Shown in pieces: positions 11,421 to 22,931 of a stretch of DNA of 64,000 nucleotides (positions are counted from its first letter, which is position 1; each line of letters starts with the position of its first letter). Source of the stretch: Bettongia penicillata ogilbyi (lineage: Eukaryota; Chordata; Mammalia; Diprotodontia; Potoroidae); contig JAJHZJ010000311.1 of the NCBI GenBank assembly GCA_023548195.1, positions 6,550,811 through 6,614,810 of the forward strand, read 5' to 3'. A model generated the notes under the pieces. The model made no database searches. It saw only the letters and a list, made by a program, of their open reading frames with translations, and was not told the origin of the DNA. A program made the translations under genes and the position numbers.

Positions 11421-12349
11421 CCCTCCACAATTCGATAACTAAGACATTGACAGTAAGTTGCCCTTCACCAGAGGCCCTTAAGTGGAGGCTTAGTGATATC
11501 CCAACTTCCCAGTTGAAGATATTATAGAAAAGATTCCTGGGTCAACACCCATACTTTGAGACAGACATGAGAAATTAGAGGTGCAAAATAAGGCCAAATC
11601 ATAAGAATGAGGCACTTTAATCTCCTAAATGGAGATTTGTCCTAATGAGGCATTTTGCCAGGGTTAAAGATAAGATTTTTAAATAGGACAAAGAAATATT
11701 CCTAGAACAGGCAGTCCCAAAGCTCATGGAGAGGGGGAGACTACTGGACTTGGTTCTTACTAATGAACTGCATCTGATCTAGGAGGGACAATGAGTGGGG
11801 TCACTAATACTCATCATATCAAAGAGTATTAAATTCACTGTTCTAGTGGGAGAGCCATAGCAAATGGGTGAGCTGTTCATGATAGCCAAGCTCCCTCAGT
11901 ACTGAACTGGCATGAATCCCAATGGCTGGAAATAGAACAGGGGGCAAGACTCCCACCTCGGTGGGTTTAGCTTGGCTGATCTGTGCTAGAGCAGAAACTC
12001 CAAAAGCCTATCCCACTGTTCTTCAGTTTTAAGAAAAGAGAATTATTGCAACACATGAGCATTCATTAGGAAGATACTGAGAGGAAGAATTTGAAAGGCA
12101 ATAACTCACAAGGGACTTGGAGCTATTGAAAAACAGCTGATGCACAAATGAAAAAAAAATGCATGCCAAGGATTAAAATATACAATCAAACAAATAAACA
12201 ATGAAACCCAACCTGATGGCTGAGAATCACTCCCACACAATACCCTTCCACCTTGCCTTGATAGCCTTGCCTAGCCAATGGAAGGATCATAGTGGTTACT
12301 GTTGGGACAAACTAGATGGGGGGAGGGGGTCCCAGACTTGTGGGCCTGA
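11421..12349. other. Unassigned intergenic sequence
   Basis: Parts of 11560-12180 read like a worn LINE 5' segment and may belong to the L3/CR1 relic ending near 12780. I cannot show this. No gene is visible. Confidence 0.35.
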
Positions 12350-12545
12350 ACCCCCAGTATGTAAAGTCCCTCCATCAATGCACATGGGGAACTCCTCTTT
12401 GAATTAGCCTTAGAGAGTTGTCTGAGGATTCTGGGAGGCAACCAATTTGCTCAGTGACCCATTACCATATATTGCAGGCAGCACTTGAGCTTGAGCTAGC
12501 CTGACTTCATGGCCAGCCCTCTATTATACTGTCACATCTCCTTAG
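12350..12545 (-). mobile_element. Diverged SINE (same type as 43830-44050)
   Basis: The sequence 'gccttagagagttgtctgagg', 'ccaatttgctcagtgaccc' and 'tggccagccctctattatac' parallels the better-preserved SINE at 43.8 kb. Confidence 0.5.
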
Positions 12546-12599
12546 AAGCAAGATAGATTTTTTTAAAAAAATACTACTTCTTCTTCTTGGCTCCAGAGC

Positions 12600-12952
12600 A
12601 AAGGATGAAAGTTACTGGGAGGCAAATTTTGACTCAGTATAGGTTAAAAATCATCCTTCTTAATAATTAGAACTGTCCAAAAGTCAAATGGCGGCAAAGA
12701 GTTTTCTCTCACTGGATGCTCTTACTCTTAAGCAGGATCTGAATGACCTTCCACCATCCCAGCTGAGGATGCTGTAAGAAGAATTTCTTCTCTCCCTTAC
12801 CCCCACCCAAGGAAATTGGGACTAAGTGACTTGCCCAGGGTTACATAGCTAGTAAGTGTTGAGGCTGGATTTGAACTCAGGTATTCCTGATTCCTTGACT
12901 CTACCAACTCTACCCACTGCACCACCTAGTTGCCTCTGTACAAAGAATTTCT
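12600..12952 (+). mobile_element. L3/CR1 3' end carrying a SINE
   Basis: The phrases 'ttaataattagaactgtccaaaag' and 'cactggatgctcttactcttaagcaggatctgaatgacc' fit the 3' end of CR1/L3 elements. They are interrupted at 12789. Confidence 0.6.
12789..12935 (-). mobile_element. Short tRNA-derived SINE with 17-bp TSD
   Basis: It contains 'ggaaattgggactaagtgac', 'ttgcccagggttacatagc' and 'ctgcaccacctagttgcct'. Flanking direct repeats CTGTAAGAAGAATTTCT (12772-12788) and CTGTACAAAGAATTTCT (12936-12952) match at 15 of 17 bases. Confidence 0.85.
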
Positions 12953-12984
12953 GAAGCAACCCCTCTATTTTGACTCGATAAGCT

Positions 12985-13200
12985 TCCTGGCTCTAGAACC
13001 TTCAAAGTATCCTCACTGTACAGAAATAAGGTCAGAGAACTTAGAGCTGGAAGGTCCACTGGTTATCTTATTTAATTTCTTCCTTGTGCATGTGAGGGGT
13101 GAAGCAGCTTACCCAGGATCACCCAGGAATAAATTGCAGCAGAGCTGAGACAAGTACCCATGTTGCCTGACTCCTGGTGAGTATTGTGCTCACTATTACA
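12985..13200 (-). mobile_element. MIR-type SINE
   Basis: The phrases 'cttagagctggaaggtccactgg', 'gcttacccaggatcacccagg' and 'ttgcctgactcctggtgag' fit an antisense MIR. Confidence 0.6.
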
Positions 13201-13374
13201 GATGCATCAGTTCAACAGCTTTCAAAATCTGCTTATAATATACTTCTTCTACTGTAAGTTCCATTTCTTCCATATATAAACCATCTACTCCAGGCAATAT
13301 GGCAGCACTGACTGTCATCTCAACTTCCTAATTCATATTCCCATCGTAGTGTATTTGCTGCTCATGTCACCCTC

Positions 13375-13960
13375 CCCCAGGCCCCAAAAACACCTTGCCT
13401 GGATTTCTCACCTCCTTCCTGTTTTTCCAAGTCCTATCCATTCTTCAAAGCCTAGCTTGAAACTTTCCCCAACAGTTGTTTAATCATTTTTTCAATGGCA
13501 TTCAAATCTTCATGACCCCTTTTTGGATTTTTTTTGGCAAAGATACCAAGTAGTTTGTCATTTTCTTCTCCATCTCATTTTACAGATAAGGAAACCTAGG
13601 CAAATAGGGTTAAGTGACTTGCCCAGAGTCATACAGGTAGTAATTGTCTGAGGCCAGATTTGAACTCAAAAAGATGTCTTCCTGACTCCAGGCCCAATAC
13701 TCTACCCACTGTGCCACTTAACTGCCTATTCCTCGAACAGTCCCATCCTCTATAAGATCACTCTTTCCTGTGAACTCTTCTACTTCTCATTTAGCTTTTT
13801 CTCTCTTTTTTAGCTTCTTTTACTGTTTTTTTTTAAATCATTGGAAATGTGTGGCCTGTCTCCCAAGAAGACTATTGGTGCTTTGAAGGGAAGGGCTTCA
13901 TTTCCATTTCCTATCACTGTATCCCAAGTTATTAGCACTATGCAGTGAATAATAATGATA
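13375..13960 (+). mobile_element. L2 3' segment split by a SINE
   Basis: Before the SINE, 'tccattcttcaaagcctagcttg' is typical of L2. After it come 'ctctttcctgtgaactc', 'ggaagggcttcatttcc' and 'tgtatcccaagttattagcac'. Confidence 0.7.
13485..13732 (-). mobile_element. tRNA-derived marsupial SINE
   Basis: The full order is 'tcatgacccctttttgg', 'ggcaaagataccaagtagtttgtc', 'gacttgcccagagtcatac' and 'ctgtgccacttaactgcc'. Confidence 0.85.
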
Positions 13961-14239
13961 GTAGAGGGTATGTAGTACTTTAAACTTCACAAAATGTTTT
14001 CTATCTAGTCCCATTTGAGTCTCACAACTATTCTATGAGGTAGGTAGACCCTACAATGTATAGATAAGAACTAGGGAATGTTGTGTATTGTGGACTATAA
14101 TGTCAATTAAAATGAAAGCTGAGAAGGTCTAGAGAAGGGTAGCCCAAACCAATGCAAAGTTTGGAGTAGGGTGGGTGGAGTCTACTATATGAGGCTAGAC
14201 TACAAAGTTAGGACTTTTGAACTGGGAGAGACAGAGATT

Positions 14240-14515
14240 GAGAAGGGAACGGGTAATGATTTGCTTGGCTCCCTTCCTCTTCCATCCTCTTCGTTGTTGA
14301 AATCCTTTGCTCCCGTGAGTCTCCCAGCTCTTTACAAGCTTCTAGTACCTTCCTTTCTAAGATTATCTTCCATCTACTTTGTAAGTATCATGGACATACC
14401 TAGTTATTTACATGTTATTCCCCCCCCCCATTAGAATGTCTGTTTTTGCTTTTCTTTGTATCCCCAGTGCTTGGTACATGGCATAAATGCTTGTTAATCT
14501 GACATAATCTTTCAA
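14240..14515 (+). mobile_element. L2 3' end
   Basis: It ends with 'gtatccccagtgcttggtacatgg..aaatgcttgttaatctg', the L2 terminal pattern. Confidence 0.7.
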
Positions 14516-14559
14516 GACGCTAGTTGTATCCTAATTATACTGATGGACCATGAAATCTT

Positions 14560-15595
14560 TTTTAAAATTAATTAATTTGTTTTCACTTTTCTACAATCAC
14601 TTCCATAAGTCTTGGATTTTCTCCTTCTCCCTCCCCGAGATGGCATGCAATCTTAATACAGGTTCTACAGAATAAAATCTTATATGGGTTCTACAAAGCA
14701 AAATACATATTTTCATATTTGTCATGCAGCATAGAATTAAAATGAATGAGAGAAACCATGAGAAAAATCCAAGCAAAACAAAATATAACACAAGAGAAAA
14801 TATTCTGTTTCATTCTGCATTCCAGTTCTATAGTTCTTTCTCTGGATGTGGATGGCATTTTGCCTCAAGAGTCCTTTGGGAATGTTTTAGGTCCTTGCAT
14901 TGCTGTGAAGGGCTAAGTCTACCAGAAAAATTCCTCGCACACTGTGGTTGTGCCAGTGTACAGTGTTCTCCTGGTTCTACTCCTTTCACTCAACATCAGT
15001 CCTTCCAGGCCTCTCTGAAGTCTTCCTGTTCATCATTTCTCTTTTTTTTTAAAAGCAAAAACATTGTACTTTACTTTGTATTCAGAGTTCATCAGTTCTC
15101 TCTTTGGAGTTGGATAGCAATTTCTCATCATGAAAACTGTGGAATTGTCTTGGATCACTGCATTGATCGGAATAGCTGTCTTTCACAGCTGATCATCATT
15201 ACAACATTGCTGTTTATTGTGCATAATGATCCTGTTGCTTCACTTTGCATCAGTCCATATAAATCTGGCCAAGTTTTTTTTTTCCGAAATCACACCCTCA
15301 TCATTTCTTATAGCACAATAGTATTTTATTACAATCATATGCCACAGCTCATTTAGTCACTCCCCAACTGATGAGCATCCCTTCAATTTCTAATTCCTTG
15401 CCACCACAAACAGATCTGCTATAAATACTTTTGTACATACAAGTACTTTTCCTTTTCATTTAATCTTGTTGGAGTACAGACCCAGTAGTGGTATTGCTGG
15501 GTCAAAAGGTGTGCACAGTTTTGGGCATAGTTCCAAATTGTTCTCCAGAATGGTTAGACCAGTTCACCTCTCCACCAGTAGTTTATTTTGTTGTT
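14560..15595 (-). mobile_element. L1 3' portion with a second L1 nested in it
   Basis: The outer copy runs 'acaatcacttccataagtcttgg', 'ccctccccgagatggcatgc' and 'tttctctggatgtggatggc' to 15040. It resumes at 15298 with 'tcatcatttcttatagcacaatag' and runs to 'agaccagttcacctctccacc'. A 210-codon plus-strand frame here is antisense to L1 and not a gene. Confidence 0.8.
15041..15297 (-). mobile_element. 5'-truncated L1 nested in L1, with TSD
   Basis: It starts with a nine-T run (poly(A) on the minus strand). It then repeats the module already read at 14800-15010 ('gtattcagagttcatcagttctctctttgg', 'gatcatcattacaacattgctg'). TCATCATTTCT occurs at both edges (15030-15040 and 15298-15308). Confidence 0.65.
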
Positions 15596-16354
15596 TTATT
15601 TATTATTATAAAATTTATTTATTTATTTAGTCATTTTTCAACTATTTGACTCTTTGAGAAATCTTTTTTAAAATTTTTAAAAATTATTTTGTTTTCCGTT
15701 CTCTATTATCACTTCCATATATCTTAGATCTTTTCCTCTCTCTCCGTCTTCCTCCCCACTCCCTCCCTGAGACAGCACGCAATCCTATATAGGTTCTACA
15801 CATACATTCTTATTAAATACATTTTCACCTTAGTCATGTTACATAGAATAATTAAAATGAATGGGAGAAACCATAAAACAAAACAAAACATGAGACAAGA
15901 GAAAATGGTCTGCTTCATTCTGTGATCCAGTTTCATAGCTCTTTCTCTGGATGTGGAAAGTGTTTTGCTTCAAGAGTTCATTGGGAATTTTTTAGGTCCT
16001 TGTATTGCTGTGAAGGACTAAATCTATCAGAGAAATTCCTCACACACTGTGGTTGTTGCTGTGTACAAAGTTCTCCGGGTTCTCCTTCTTTCACTGAGCA
16101 TCAGTCCTTTCAGGCCTCTCTGAAGTCTTTCTGTTCATCTTTTCTTATAGCACAATAGTATTTCATTATTGATGGGCATCCCCTCGATTTCCAGTTCTTG
16201 GCCACCACAAAGAGAGCTGGTATAAATATTTTTGTACATATGGAACCTTTTCTTATTTTTATGATTTCTTTGGATACAGTACTAGAATCGATATTGCTGG
16301 GTCAAAGAGCATGCACATTTTTGTACCCCTTTGGGCATAGTTCCAAATTGTTCC

Positions 16355-16990
16355 CTAGAATGGTTGGGTCAGCTCATAGGTCCACCAACAATGAATTAGT
16401 ATTCCAACTCTCCCACATCTTCTCCAACATTTGTCTTCTTCCTGTTTTGTCATGTTAGCCAATTTGATAGATATGTTGTGGTACCTCAGAGTTGTTTTGA
16501 TTTGCATGCCTCTAATCAACAGTGATTTAGAGCATTTTTTCATATGACTATAGATAGCTTTAATTTCTTCCTCTCAAAACTGCTTGTTCATATCCTTTGA
16601 CCATTTATCAATTAGGGAATCACTTGTATTCTTGCATATTTGAGTCAGTTCTCTATGTATTTTAGAAATGAGGCCTTTATCACAGACACTAGATGCAAAA
16701 ATTCTTTCCCAGTTTTCTGTTTCCCTCCTAATATTTGTTGTATTGGGTTTGTTTGTGCAAAAACTTTTCAATTCAGTGTAATCAAAATTATCCATTTTGC
16801 ACTTCATAATGTTCTCTATCTCTTGTTTGGTCATAAATTTCTCCATTCTCCATAAATCTGACAAATACACTATTCCTTGCTCCCCTAATTTGTTTATACT
16901 ATCAGTCTTTATGCCTAGATCATATATCCATTTGGACTTAATTCTTGTGTACCGAGTCAGGCATTGATCTATGTCCAATTTCTGCCACAC
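16355..16990 (-). pseudogene. L1 ORF2 C-terminal region, broken
   Basis: Two open pieces remain. The first, 16990-16574, has YTRIKSKWIYDLGIKT, NFDYTELKSFCT, ENWERIFASSVCDKGLISKI and IDKWSKDMNKQF. The second, 16543-16355, has SLLIRGMQIKTTLRYH and the cysteine-rich KCWRRCGRVGILIHCWW. This is the L1 ORF2 C-terminal segment with its zinc-knuckle-like Cys/His cluster. A stop or frameshift separates the two. Confidence 0.9.
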
Positions 16991-17656
16991 TGTTTTCTAA
17001 TTTTCCTAGCAGTTTTTGTCAAACAGTGAGTTCTTATCCCAGAAACTGGGGTCCTTGGGATTATCAAACAGTAGATTGATATATTCATTGACTACTGTGT
17101 GTTGCATACGTAACCTATTCCACTAGTCTACACCTCTCTTTCTTAGCCAGTACCGACTGGTTTTAATGATTGCTGCTTTATAATACAATTTGAAATCTGG
17201 TAGGGCTAGGCCACCTTCCCTAGTATTTCTTTTCATTAATTACCCTGATATTCTGGACCTTTTGTTCTTCCAGATGAATTTTGATATTATTTTTTCTAGC
17301 TCTAGAAAATATTTTTCTGGTAGTTTAATTGGTATGGCACTGAATAAGTAAATTAATTTAGGTAGAATTGTCATTTTTATTATATTAGCTCAGCAACTGA
17401 TGTTTTTCCACATACTTAGATCTGACTTTATTAGTGAGAGAAGTGTTTTGTAATTGTGTTAATATATAGTCCCTGGGTTTGTTTTGTCAGGGAGACTACC
17501 AGATATTTTATACTGCCTACTGTAGCTTTAAATAGAGTTTCTCTTTCTATCTCTTGCTATTGGGTTTTGTTAGTAATATATAGAAATGCAGATGATTTAT
17601 GTGAGTTTATTTTCTAAACTGCAACTTTGCCAAAGTTAATTATTATTTTTATTATT

Positions 17657-18535
17657 TCAAGTAGTTTTTTTACTTGATTCTCTAGGATTCTCTAAATATA
17701 TCATCATATCATCTGCAAAGAGTGATGACTTAGTTTCTCCTTCGCCTATTCTAATTCCTTCAATTTCTTTTTCTTCTCTTATTGCTAAAGCTGACATTTC
17801 TAGTATCATATTGAATAACAATGGTGATAATGGACATCCTTGTTTCACCCCTGATCTTTCTGGAAATGCATCTAGCTTATTCTGATTGCATATAATGCTT
17901 GCTGATGGTTTTACGTAGATGCTTCTTATTATTTTATGGAAAGCTCCATTTATTCCTGTGCTTTCCAGTGTTCTCAATAGCAATGGGTGTTGTATTTTGT
18001 TAAAAGCTTTTTCTGCATCTATTGAGATAATCATGTGGTTTCTGTTAGTTTTTTTGTTGATATGATCAATAATGCTGATGGTTTTCCTAACACTGAACCA
18101 GCTCTGCATTCCTGGTATAAATCTTACCTGATCATACTGTATTATTCTCATGATAAGTTGCTGTATTCTTTTTACAAATATCTTATGTAAAACTTTTGCA
18201 TCTATATTCATTAGAGAAATTGGTATATAATTTTCTTTCTCTGTTTTGGCTCTTCCTGGTTTAGGTATCAGAACTATATTTGTATCACAAAATGAATTTT
18301 GTAGGACTCCTTCACCAATTTTCCCAAATAGTCTATACAGTATTGGAATTAACTGTTCTTTAAATGTTTGATAGAATTCACTTGTAAATCCATCTGGCCC
18401 TGGAGATTTTTTCCTAGGGAGTTCATTGATGGCCCATTCAATTTCTTTTTCTGAGATGGGATTATTTAAGTATTCAATTTCCTCTTCTGTCATTCTGGGA
18501 AATTTGTGTTTTTTTTTAATATTCATCCATCTCAC
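17657..18535 (-). pseudogene. L1 ORF2 reverse transcriptase segment
   Basis: A 292-codon open stretch covers the L1 reverse transcriptase. It shows SPGPDGF (residues 44-50), [11 protein letters not shown] (104-114), the first catalytic Asp in [14 protein letters not shown] (171-184), [14 protein letters not shown] (229-242) and the FADD catalytic pair (273-276) followed by MMIYLENP. The upstream endonuclease domain is absent because the element is 5' truncated. Downstream ORF2 continues in other frames after breaks. Its preservation suggests a moderately young L1, but truncation makes it non-autonomous. Confidence 0.92.
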
Positions 18536-18754
18536 TTAGATTGTCAAAGTTACTTGATAGCAGTCTTAATGTTCCAAAGCTTGGCTAGAATTAGTTTATT
18601 CGACTTGCCAATTACATGAAGGAATTGGACACAGGAGATGGAACTTTTTCATAAAGAAAAGGTTAAAGAGAAGACCCCATGGAACACTGCCTTTAGTCCT
18701 GGAAATATCTTCTGGTGGGTTTCTGGGGAGAAAGTAACAACCACAGTAACAATT

Positions 18755-18978
18755 CAATTTAAGATTTGCAAAACATTTGCAAATATTATTTCAGTTTTAT
18801 TCTCACAACAATCTAGGAAGTAGGCCCTATTATTATCCCCCACTTTACAGATGAGGAAACCAAGGCAGAGAGAGATCAAGTGACTTATCCAGGGTCACAC
18901 AGTTAGTATCTAAGGCCAGTTTTGGTCTCCCTGACTCTGGGCCCAATATTGTATCCACTGGGCCACCCAGCAGCCAGG
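18755..18978 (-). mobile_element. MAR1-type SINE
   Basis: It carries 'gcaaaacatttgcaaatattatttc', 'cactttacagatgaggaaacc', 'tgacttatccagggtcacac' and 'ctgggccacccagcagcc'. Confidence 0.8.
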
Positions 18979-19555
18979 TACCAAAAGCAAGGAGGGCCAC
19001 TCAAAATGGGGACAAATTGCAGTTTTACCCAGGTGCAGCCCCGACCAAAACCCTTCCTTTTTTCTGTTCCTCTAATTCTTCCTTTTAAGTTTAATGTAAA
19101 TCACCAGAATGTTTTGCTTCTTAGGCTATTCCAAGTTCTCTTTTAGCCAGAATTCCATTAAGCCAGCTAGCATTTGCTTTCACTGCCATGACTCCTATCT
19201 CCAATATCATTATTACTGCTGAAACCACAGAACTGCTTTCACTTCCGGCTTTCTCAGGGATGTGGGGAGAGGATCAGCAGAAATGGCTGCTGGAGAGTGG
19301 CTGACTAGCAGCGGACCAGGAGCTCTGGGTCATGTTCTGTTCCCTCTCAGCTGCTCCTTGCTGGCTCACAGAGTATCTCCACTCACCTTTTCCTTCTGAA
19401 TTTGCACTCAAGAGAATAGAAATGTTCTGCACATGGGGTAACCTGGAACAGTCTCCTTGCTCCCCTGTAGACTTGCTCTACTAAACTTCCTCCCAGTCCC
19501 ATAACCGCAGCATTGTAAGGTAAACTTCCTCACTCTCCCTCACCCCCCCACATCT
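18979..19555. other. Unassigned intergenic sequence
   Basis: No repeat or gene recognised. Somewhat higher GC around 19230-19390. Confidence 0.4.
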
Positions 19556-19821
19556 GATCAGTTGCTATATCAGGCTGTCTTTCCTCAGCAATATCTCTGG
19601 CATTTAGGCCCCCATCACCTGTCCCCTAGATTCCTGAAGGAGTCTCCTAATTGGTTTCCTTGCCTCAAGCTTCTCTACTTTGGGTTTGGATAAGTGAACT
19701 TTTACCCTATTGACCCTATTTACCCAGCTTGAAGCTGGCCTCTCCATCACTTTATGCTACCATTTGCAAGCCACACTACCGGCATTCAGGTTATCATCCT
19801 TATTTTCCCCCATGCATACAG

Positions 19822-19898
19822 GCACACACATGCACACATGCATGCAGCACACAAACACACATGCACACACATGTGTGCACACATGTACACACACATGA
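19822..19898. repeat. CA-rich imperfect microsatellite
   Basis: About 75 bases of (CA)n with TG/GT interruptions. The Cys/His/Val- and Thr/His-rich open frames across it are artefacts. Confidence 0.9.
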
Positions 19899-20224
19899 GT
19901 GCTCCACCAGAACCTTTGATCCACCCTGGGCACTGATAGGTAATCTGGCTTGTTTTGACCAGAGCCAGACTTCCCCATCACTCACCAGATGCCTTTTCCA
20001 GACCGTGCTGCTTTGTAACACTGTCTTTCTTTTATTTATACCCATAGTGCTTAGCACAGTTGCTGACATTGCAATGCTCTATTGATCTATGTAACTATTC
20101 AGTCCATTCAACGAATTGTTGTCAAAGTAATTTATCTCAAATGGAGATCTGGCCATATCATTTCCCTACTCAATTCTAATGGCTCCCTATTGCTTCTGGT
20201 ATCAAATATTAACCCCTCTGATCA

Positions 20225-20890
20225 TGTTTTTTAAGGAGCAGCTAACAAGTTTATTTGGTGAAAGCAGAAAGCAAAAGAGGACATACGGTAGGGGTTGAAA
20301 GTAAGGACGTTGGTAACCCTGAAAATGTATTTAGTTGCTTCAGGGGCAAGAGGATGATTTTCACATTGAGAAAGTTAGGGGGTTCTTTGTGGAAAGTGGA
20401 GTTTTCTCAGCCATTCAGCACCATCCAAACTAGTTCTTCATAGTTGATACAACCATTGCTGTCTTCATGTCCTGCCACCAACACTTCCACTTCTCCCTCT
20501 GTCATCTTCTCACCCAGGTTGTTGAGGATGTGTCGTATTTCAGTCTCCATGGCTGTGCCATTCCCTTCCTTATCAAACATCCAAAGCCCTTCTACGTAGT
20601 CCGCATATGTGCCCTGGTCCTTATTCTTTCCTCCGATCTGCATCATTGGCAGAAAGCATTCCAAGTCTAGCACCTTTACATTCATCTCATCTCTCCTGGG
20701 ATTCCCTAAGACCTTGAGCACCTCCGACTGGTAGGATTCTGGCCCAGGGCTCACATCATAGCCTTACACTGGCTCGATAAGATCTTTCCATCCCCTGTTC
20801 TGTCAAACAGCTAGAAGGCCTCCTTGAACTCAGCGGTCCGATCCTCCATGAAATCACACATCTTGGCTCTGCAGTTTGCTCACTCCTCCT
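20225..20890 (-). pseudogene. MYL6P: Processed pseudogene of myosin light chain 6
   Basis: On the minus strand the copy starts near 20885 with a short 5' UTR. It has an ATG followed by MCDF.EDRTAEFKEAF, then two in-frame stops (after KEAF and after AMM). A one-base deletion near 20735 throws it out of frame; from there 115 codons stay open (20754-20407), including [44 protein letters not shown] and [20 protein letters not shown] before a TGA. These are the EF-hand-derived lobes of the MYL6 essential light chain, with the EELV..VLNG C terminus of the smooth-muscle splice form. It has no introns and an AATAAA near 20249 followed by a short poly(A), so it is an LINE-mediated retrocopy. It sits inside an L2, possibly with a worn duplication (cctctg..t). 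Confidence 0.92.
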
Positions 20891-21509
20891 CTGCTTATTT
20901 TTTAAAGGCTTTCCCAACCAAGTCCCAACTTATCTTTCCAACCCTATTGGATATTAGTCTCTGTTCTTCCTTCTGTGATCCAGACAAGCTGGCCTCTATT
21001 TTCCTCTCACATAACTCTCCGTCTCACTTCTATATAGCTTTGCATTGTCCATTCCTGATGCCTGGAAAGGCATTCCATCTCATCTCCACCTCCTTTTTCA
21101 GCAAGATGTACCTCAATGACCAACTTCTACATGAAACCTTTCCAGAACCCTCCACCTGCTGCTAATACCATCCCTTGCAAACCACCTTCTATTCAACTCT
21201 TCACTTCCTTTATCTGGATTAACTTAAATATGTACTTATCTTCAACAAAAGGGAAACTCTATGCAAGTAGAGATTGTCTCACTTTTCATCTTTCTGTCCC
21301 CAGCACTTAGAACAGTCGCCGGAGTATACTAGGTACTTAATAAAAGCTTGTTGATTGATGAATAAGCTCCCAGAAGAAGGTGGGAAGCATAGATAGAATG
21401 ACCAGAATATTGTTGAGACTCCCTGAAAGACCTAGGTCTCAGCCTTGGCTGTCATCAAGAGCTATTGGTACACCTGGAGCTCAGCTTCCCGCTCCTCAAT
21501 CTAAGAAGT

Positions 21510-21605
21510 CCTTGTTATGTAGCTGCTATATGCCATATTCTATGCTGAGAACACAGAGGCAAAAAAAACTCAAGCAGTTTCTGCCCTCCACAAGTTTCCA
21601 TTGTT
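21510..21605 (-). mobile_element. L2/MIR-type tail
   Basis: The phrase 'ctgctatatgccatattctatgctgagaacacagaggc' fits the reverse of the common tail. Confidence 0.5.
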
Positions 21606-21799
21606 TTGGAGGGGTCCATGTGAACCTAGGCAAGTTTGCACAAAATGCATACTCATCTCTTGCAGCAAGCACGTACTTGTGAGCCTTTGTCCACTCACAC
21701 TTAGCGTGGAGCAAACCAGATCAATGAATAGCTAGTTTGGGTGAAGCCAGAGGTAACAAATGTGGGGATCCCAGGCTGACCCAGATTATAGTGAGAGGA

Positions 21800-22015
21800 A
21801 GCCCCAACACTGTTCTCCAACACTGCTGGTAAGAGAAAGTGTGGAGTAATGTATATAGTGGTCAAAGTCTCTCTCTATCACACGCTAGCTGGGGAACCAT
21901 GGGCCAGTCTGAAGGTCAGAACCTCTCTGAGCTTCATTTTCCTCATCTGTAACATGAGGGAGTTGGACTGGAGCATCTCTACGAGCCTCTCCAGCTCTAA
22001 ATCTATGATCCGATG
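21800..22015 (+). mobile_element. MIR-type SINE
   Basis: It shows 'gagcttcattttcctcatctgtaacatgag', 'gttggactggagcatctc' and 'ccagctctaaatctatgatcc'. Confidence 0.8.
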
Positions 22016-22211
22016 ATCAGACTTAGCAGGAGTTTAAGGGCAATCTGACTGACGGCGCTTCTGCTACCACTCTGTTCTTTCTAGTCCTCTTGGACATGCT
22101 CTCCCCTATTTTCCCAAGAAACGGATGGCTGTATTAGGTCCTGTGAGCATAAAAATAAGAGGCTGTGGAACCTGTCCTCTAAGAGCTTATTACCTAGATG
22201 GGAAGATGATA

Positions 22212-22931
22212 CAGGACAACCTCAGTTTACGTATGCTTTGCTGGACAAGGAAAAATTTTTCACAAAATTCTTTTTGCAGGATGAACAAAAATTCACAGAA
22301 CTAACATGAAAATTTTATTGAAAAACACCACCCAAATAAGGCTGTACAAATAAGAACCATGAATATTTTAATGACAATGCAATGTCATATTTTCATGACA
22401 TTCTGAAAAAAATGTTAATGTTAGATATATTCCTAGTCAGAAGTGAACATAAAGAAAAAAAAATCAGTGAGTCCAAACATGAAAGTGACTCTAAAAAATG
22501 AAAAATAAGTGAAGGTGGTGGTGTTAGTCTTATTTTAGTGCAAGTAGTATAAGAGAGAACACTCCCGACATTGAAATCCCCGACATTCTCCTAGGAGGAG
22601 ATTCTCTTTCCAAGCAATAATCTTCCTCCTCCTCCTCCTGCTCCTCTTCCTCCTCTTGCCTGTCGTCTCCCTCATACCAGCCATGACTCTTCTCAAAGGT
22701 AAAGTGCAGGTTAATTTATTTCATTTTCAGTTTATATTGTGAACTAATCATTGCTATTGTGGTTCAGGTGCAATAGGGACAAAAAAACTTACTTAAAATT
22801 ATAAATAATTATTGGTACCAATCATTCGACTTTACATTATTTCCTATGGGATAATTCGCTTAGTAATACGAACAAATCGCATGATGAACAGAACTCAGAA
22901 CAAATAAAATTTGTAAACTGAGGTTCTACTG
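22212..22931. mobile_element. Tigger/pogo-like non-autonomous DNA transposon
   Basis: The 720-bp unit has terminal inverted repeats CAGGACAACCTCAGTTTAC (22212-22230) and, in reverse complement, CAGTAGAACCTCAGTTTAC (22913-22931), 17 of 19 identical. A TA dinucleotide flanks each end (22210-22211 and 22932-22933), as expected for Tc1/mariner/pogo insertion. The interior has no transposase frame. It includes a CTC/CCT-rich run at 22625-22660. Confidence 0.85.

Larger units (their letters stand above)
15665..18555 (-). mobile_element. Large 5'-truncated L1 (3' UTR plus C-terminal half of ORF2)
   Basis: About 2.9 kb of antisense L1 runs without a large insertion. It has the 3' end (atatcttagatcttttcctctc), then the ORF2 C-terminal region at 16340-16990, then the reverse transcriptase at 17657-18535. 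It stops near 18555 in the phrase 'ctcacttagattgtcaaag'. Frameshifts separate the open segments. It is the best-preserved LINE in the window but cannot be active. Confidence 0.9.
19560..21357 (+). mobile_element. L2 LINE segment interrupted by a pseudogene
   Basis: L2-like phrases are 'ctggccatatcatttccctactc' and 'atggctccctattgcttctgg' before the interruption. After it come 'aggctttcccaaccaagtcccaac', 'tgcctggaaaggcattcc' and the terminal 'ccccagcacttagaacag..aataaaagcttgttgattgatg'. The reading resumes where it left off across 20225-20890. Confidence 0.75.

Noticed and set aside
14724..15356. 210-codon plus-strand open frame
   Set aside because: It is the antisense of two L1 3' modules, as similar frames at 15922-16158 show.
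17657..18535. Active or domesticated reverse transcriptase
   Set aside because: Motifs are intact, but the endonuclease half is missing and neighbouring parts of ORF2 are frameshifted; it is an ordinary truncated L1.
20407..20754. MYL6-like protein as a real gene
   Set aside because: The upstream half has two stops and a frameshift, there are no introns, and a poly(A) end is present. It is a processed pseudogene.
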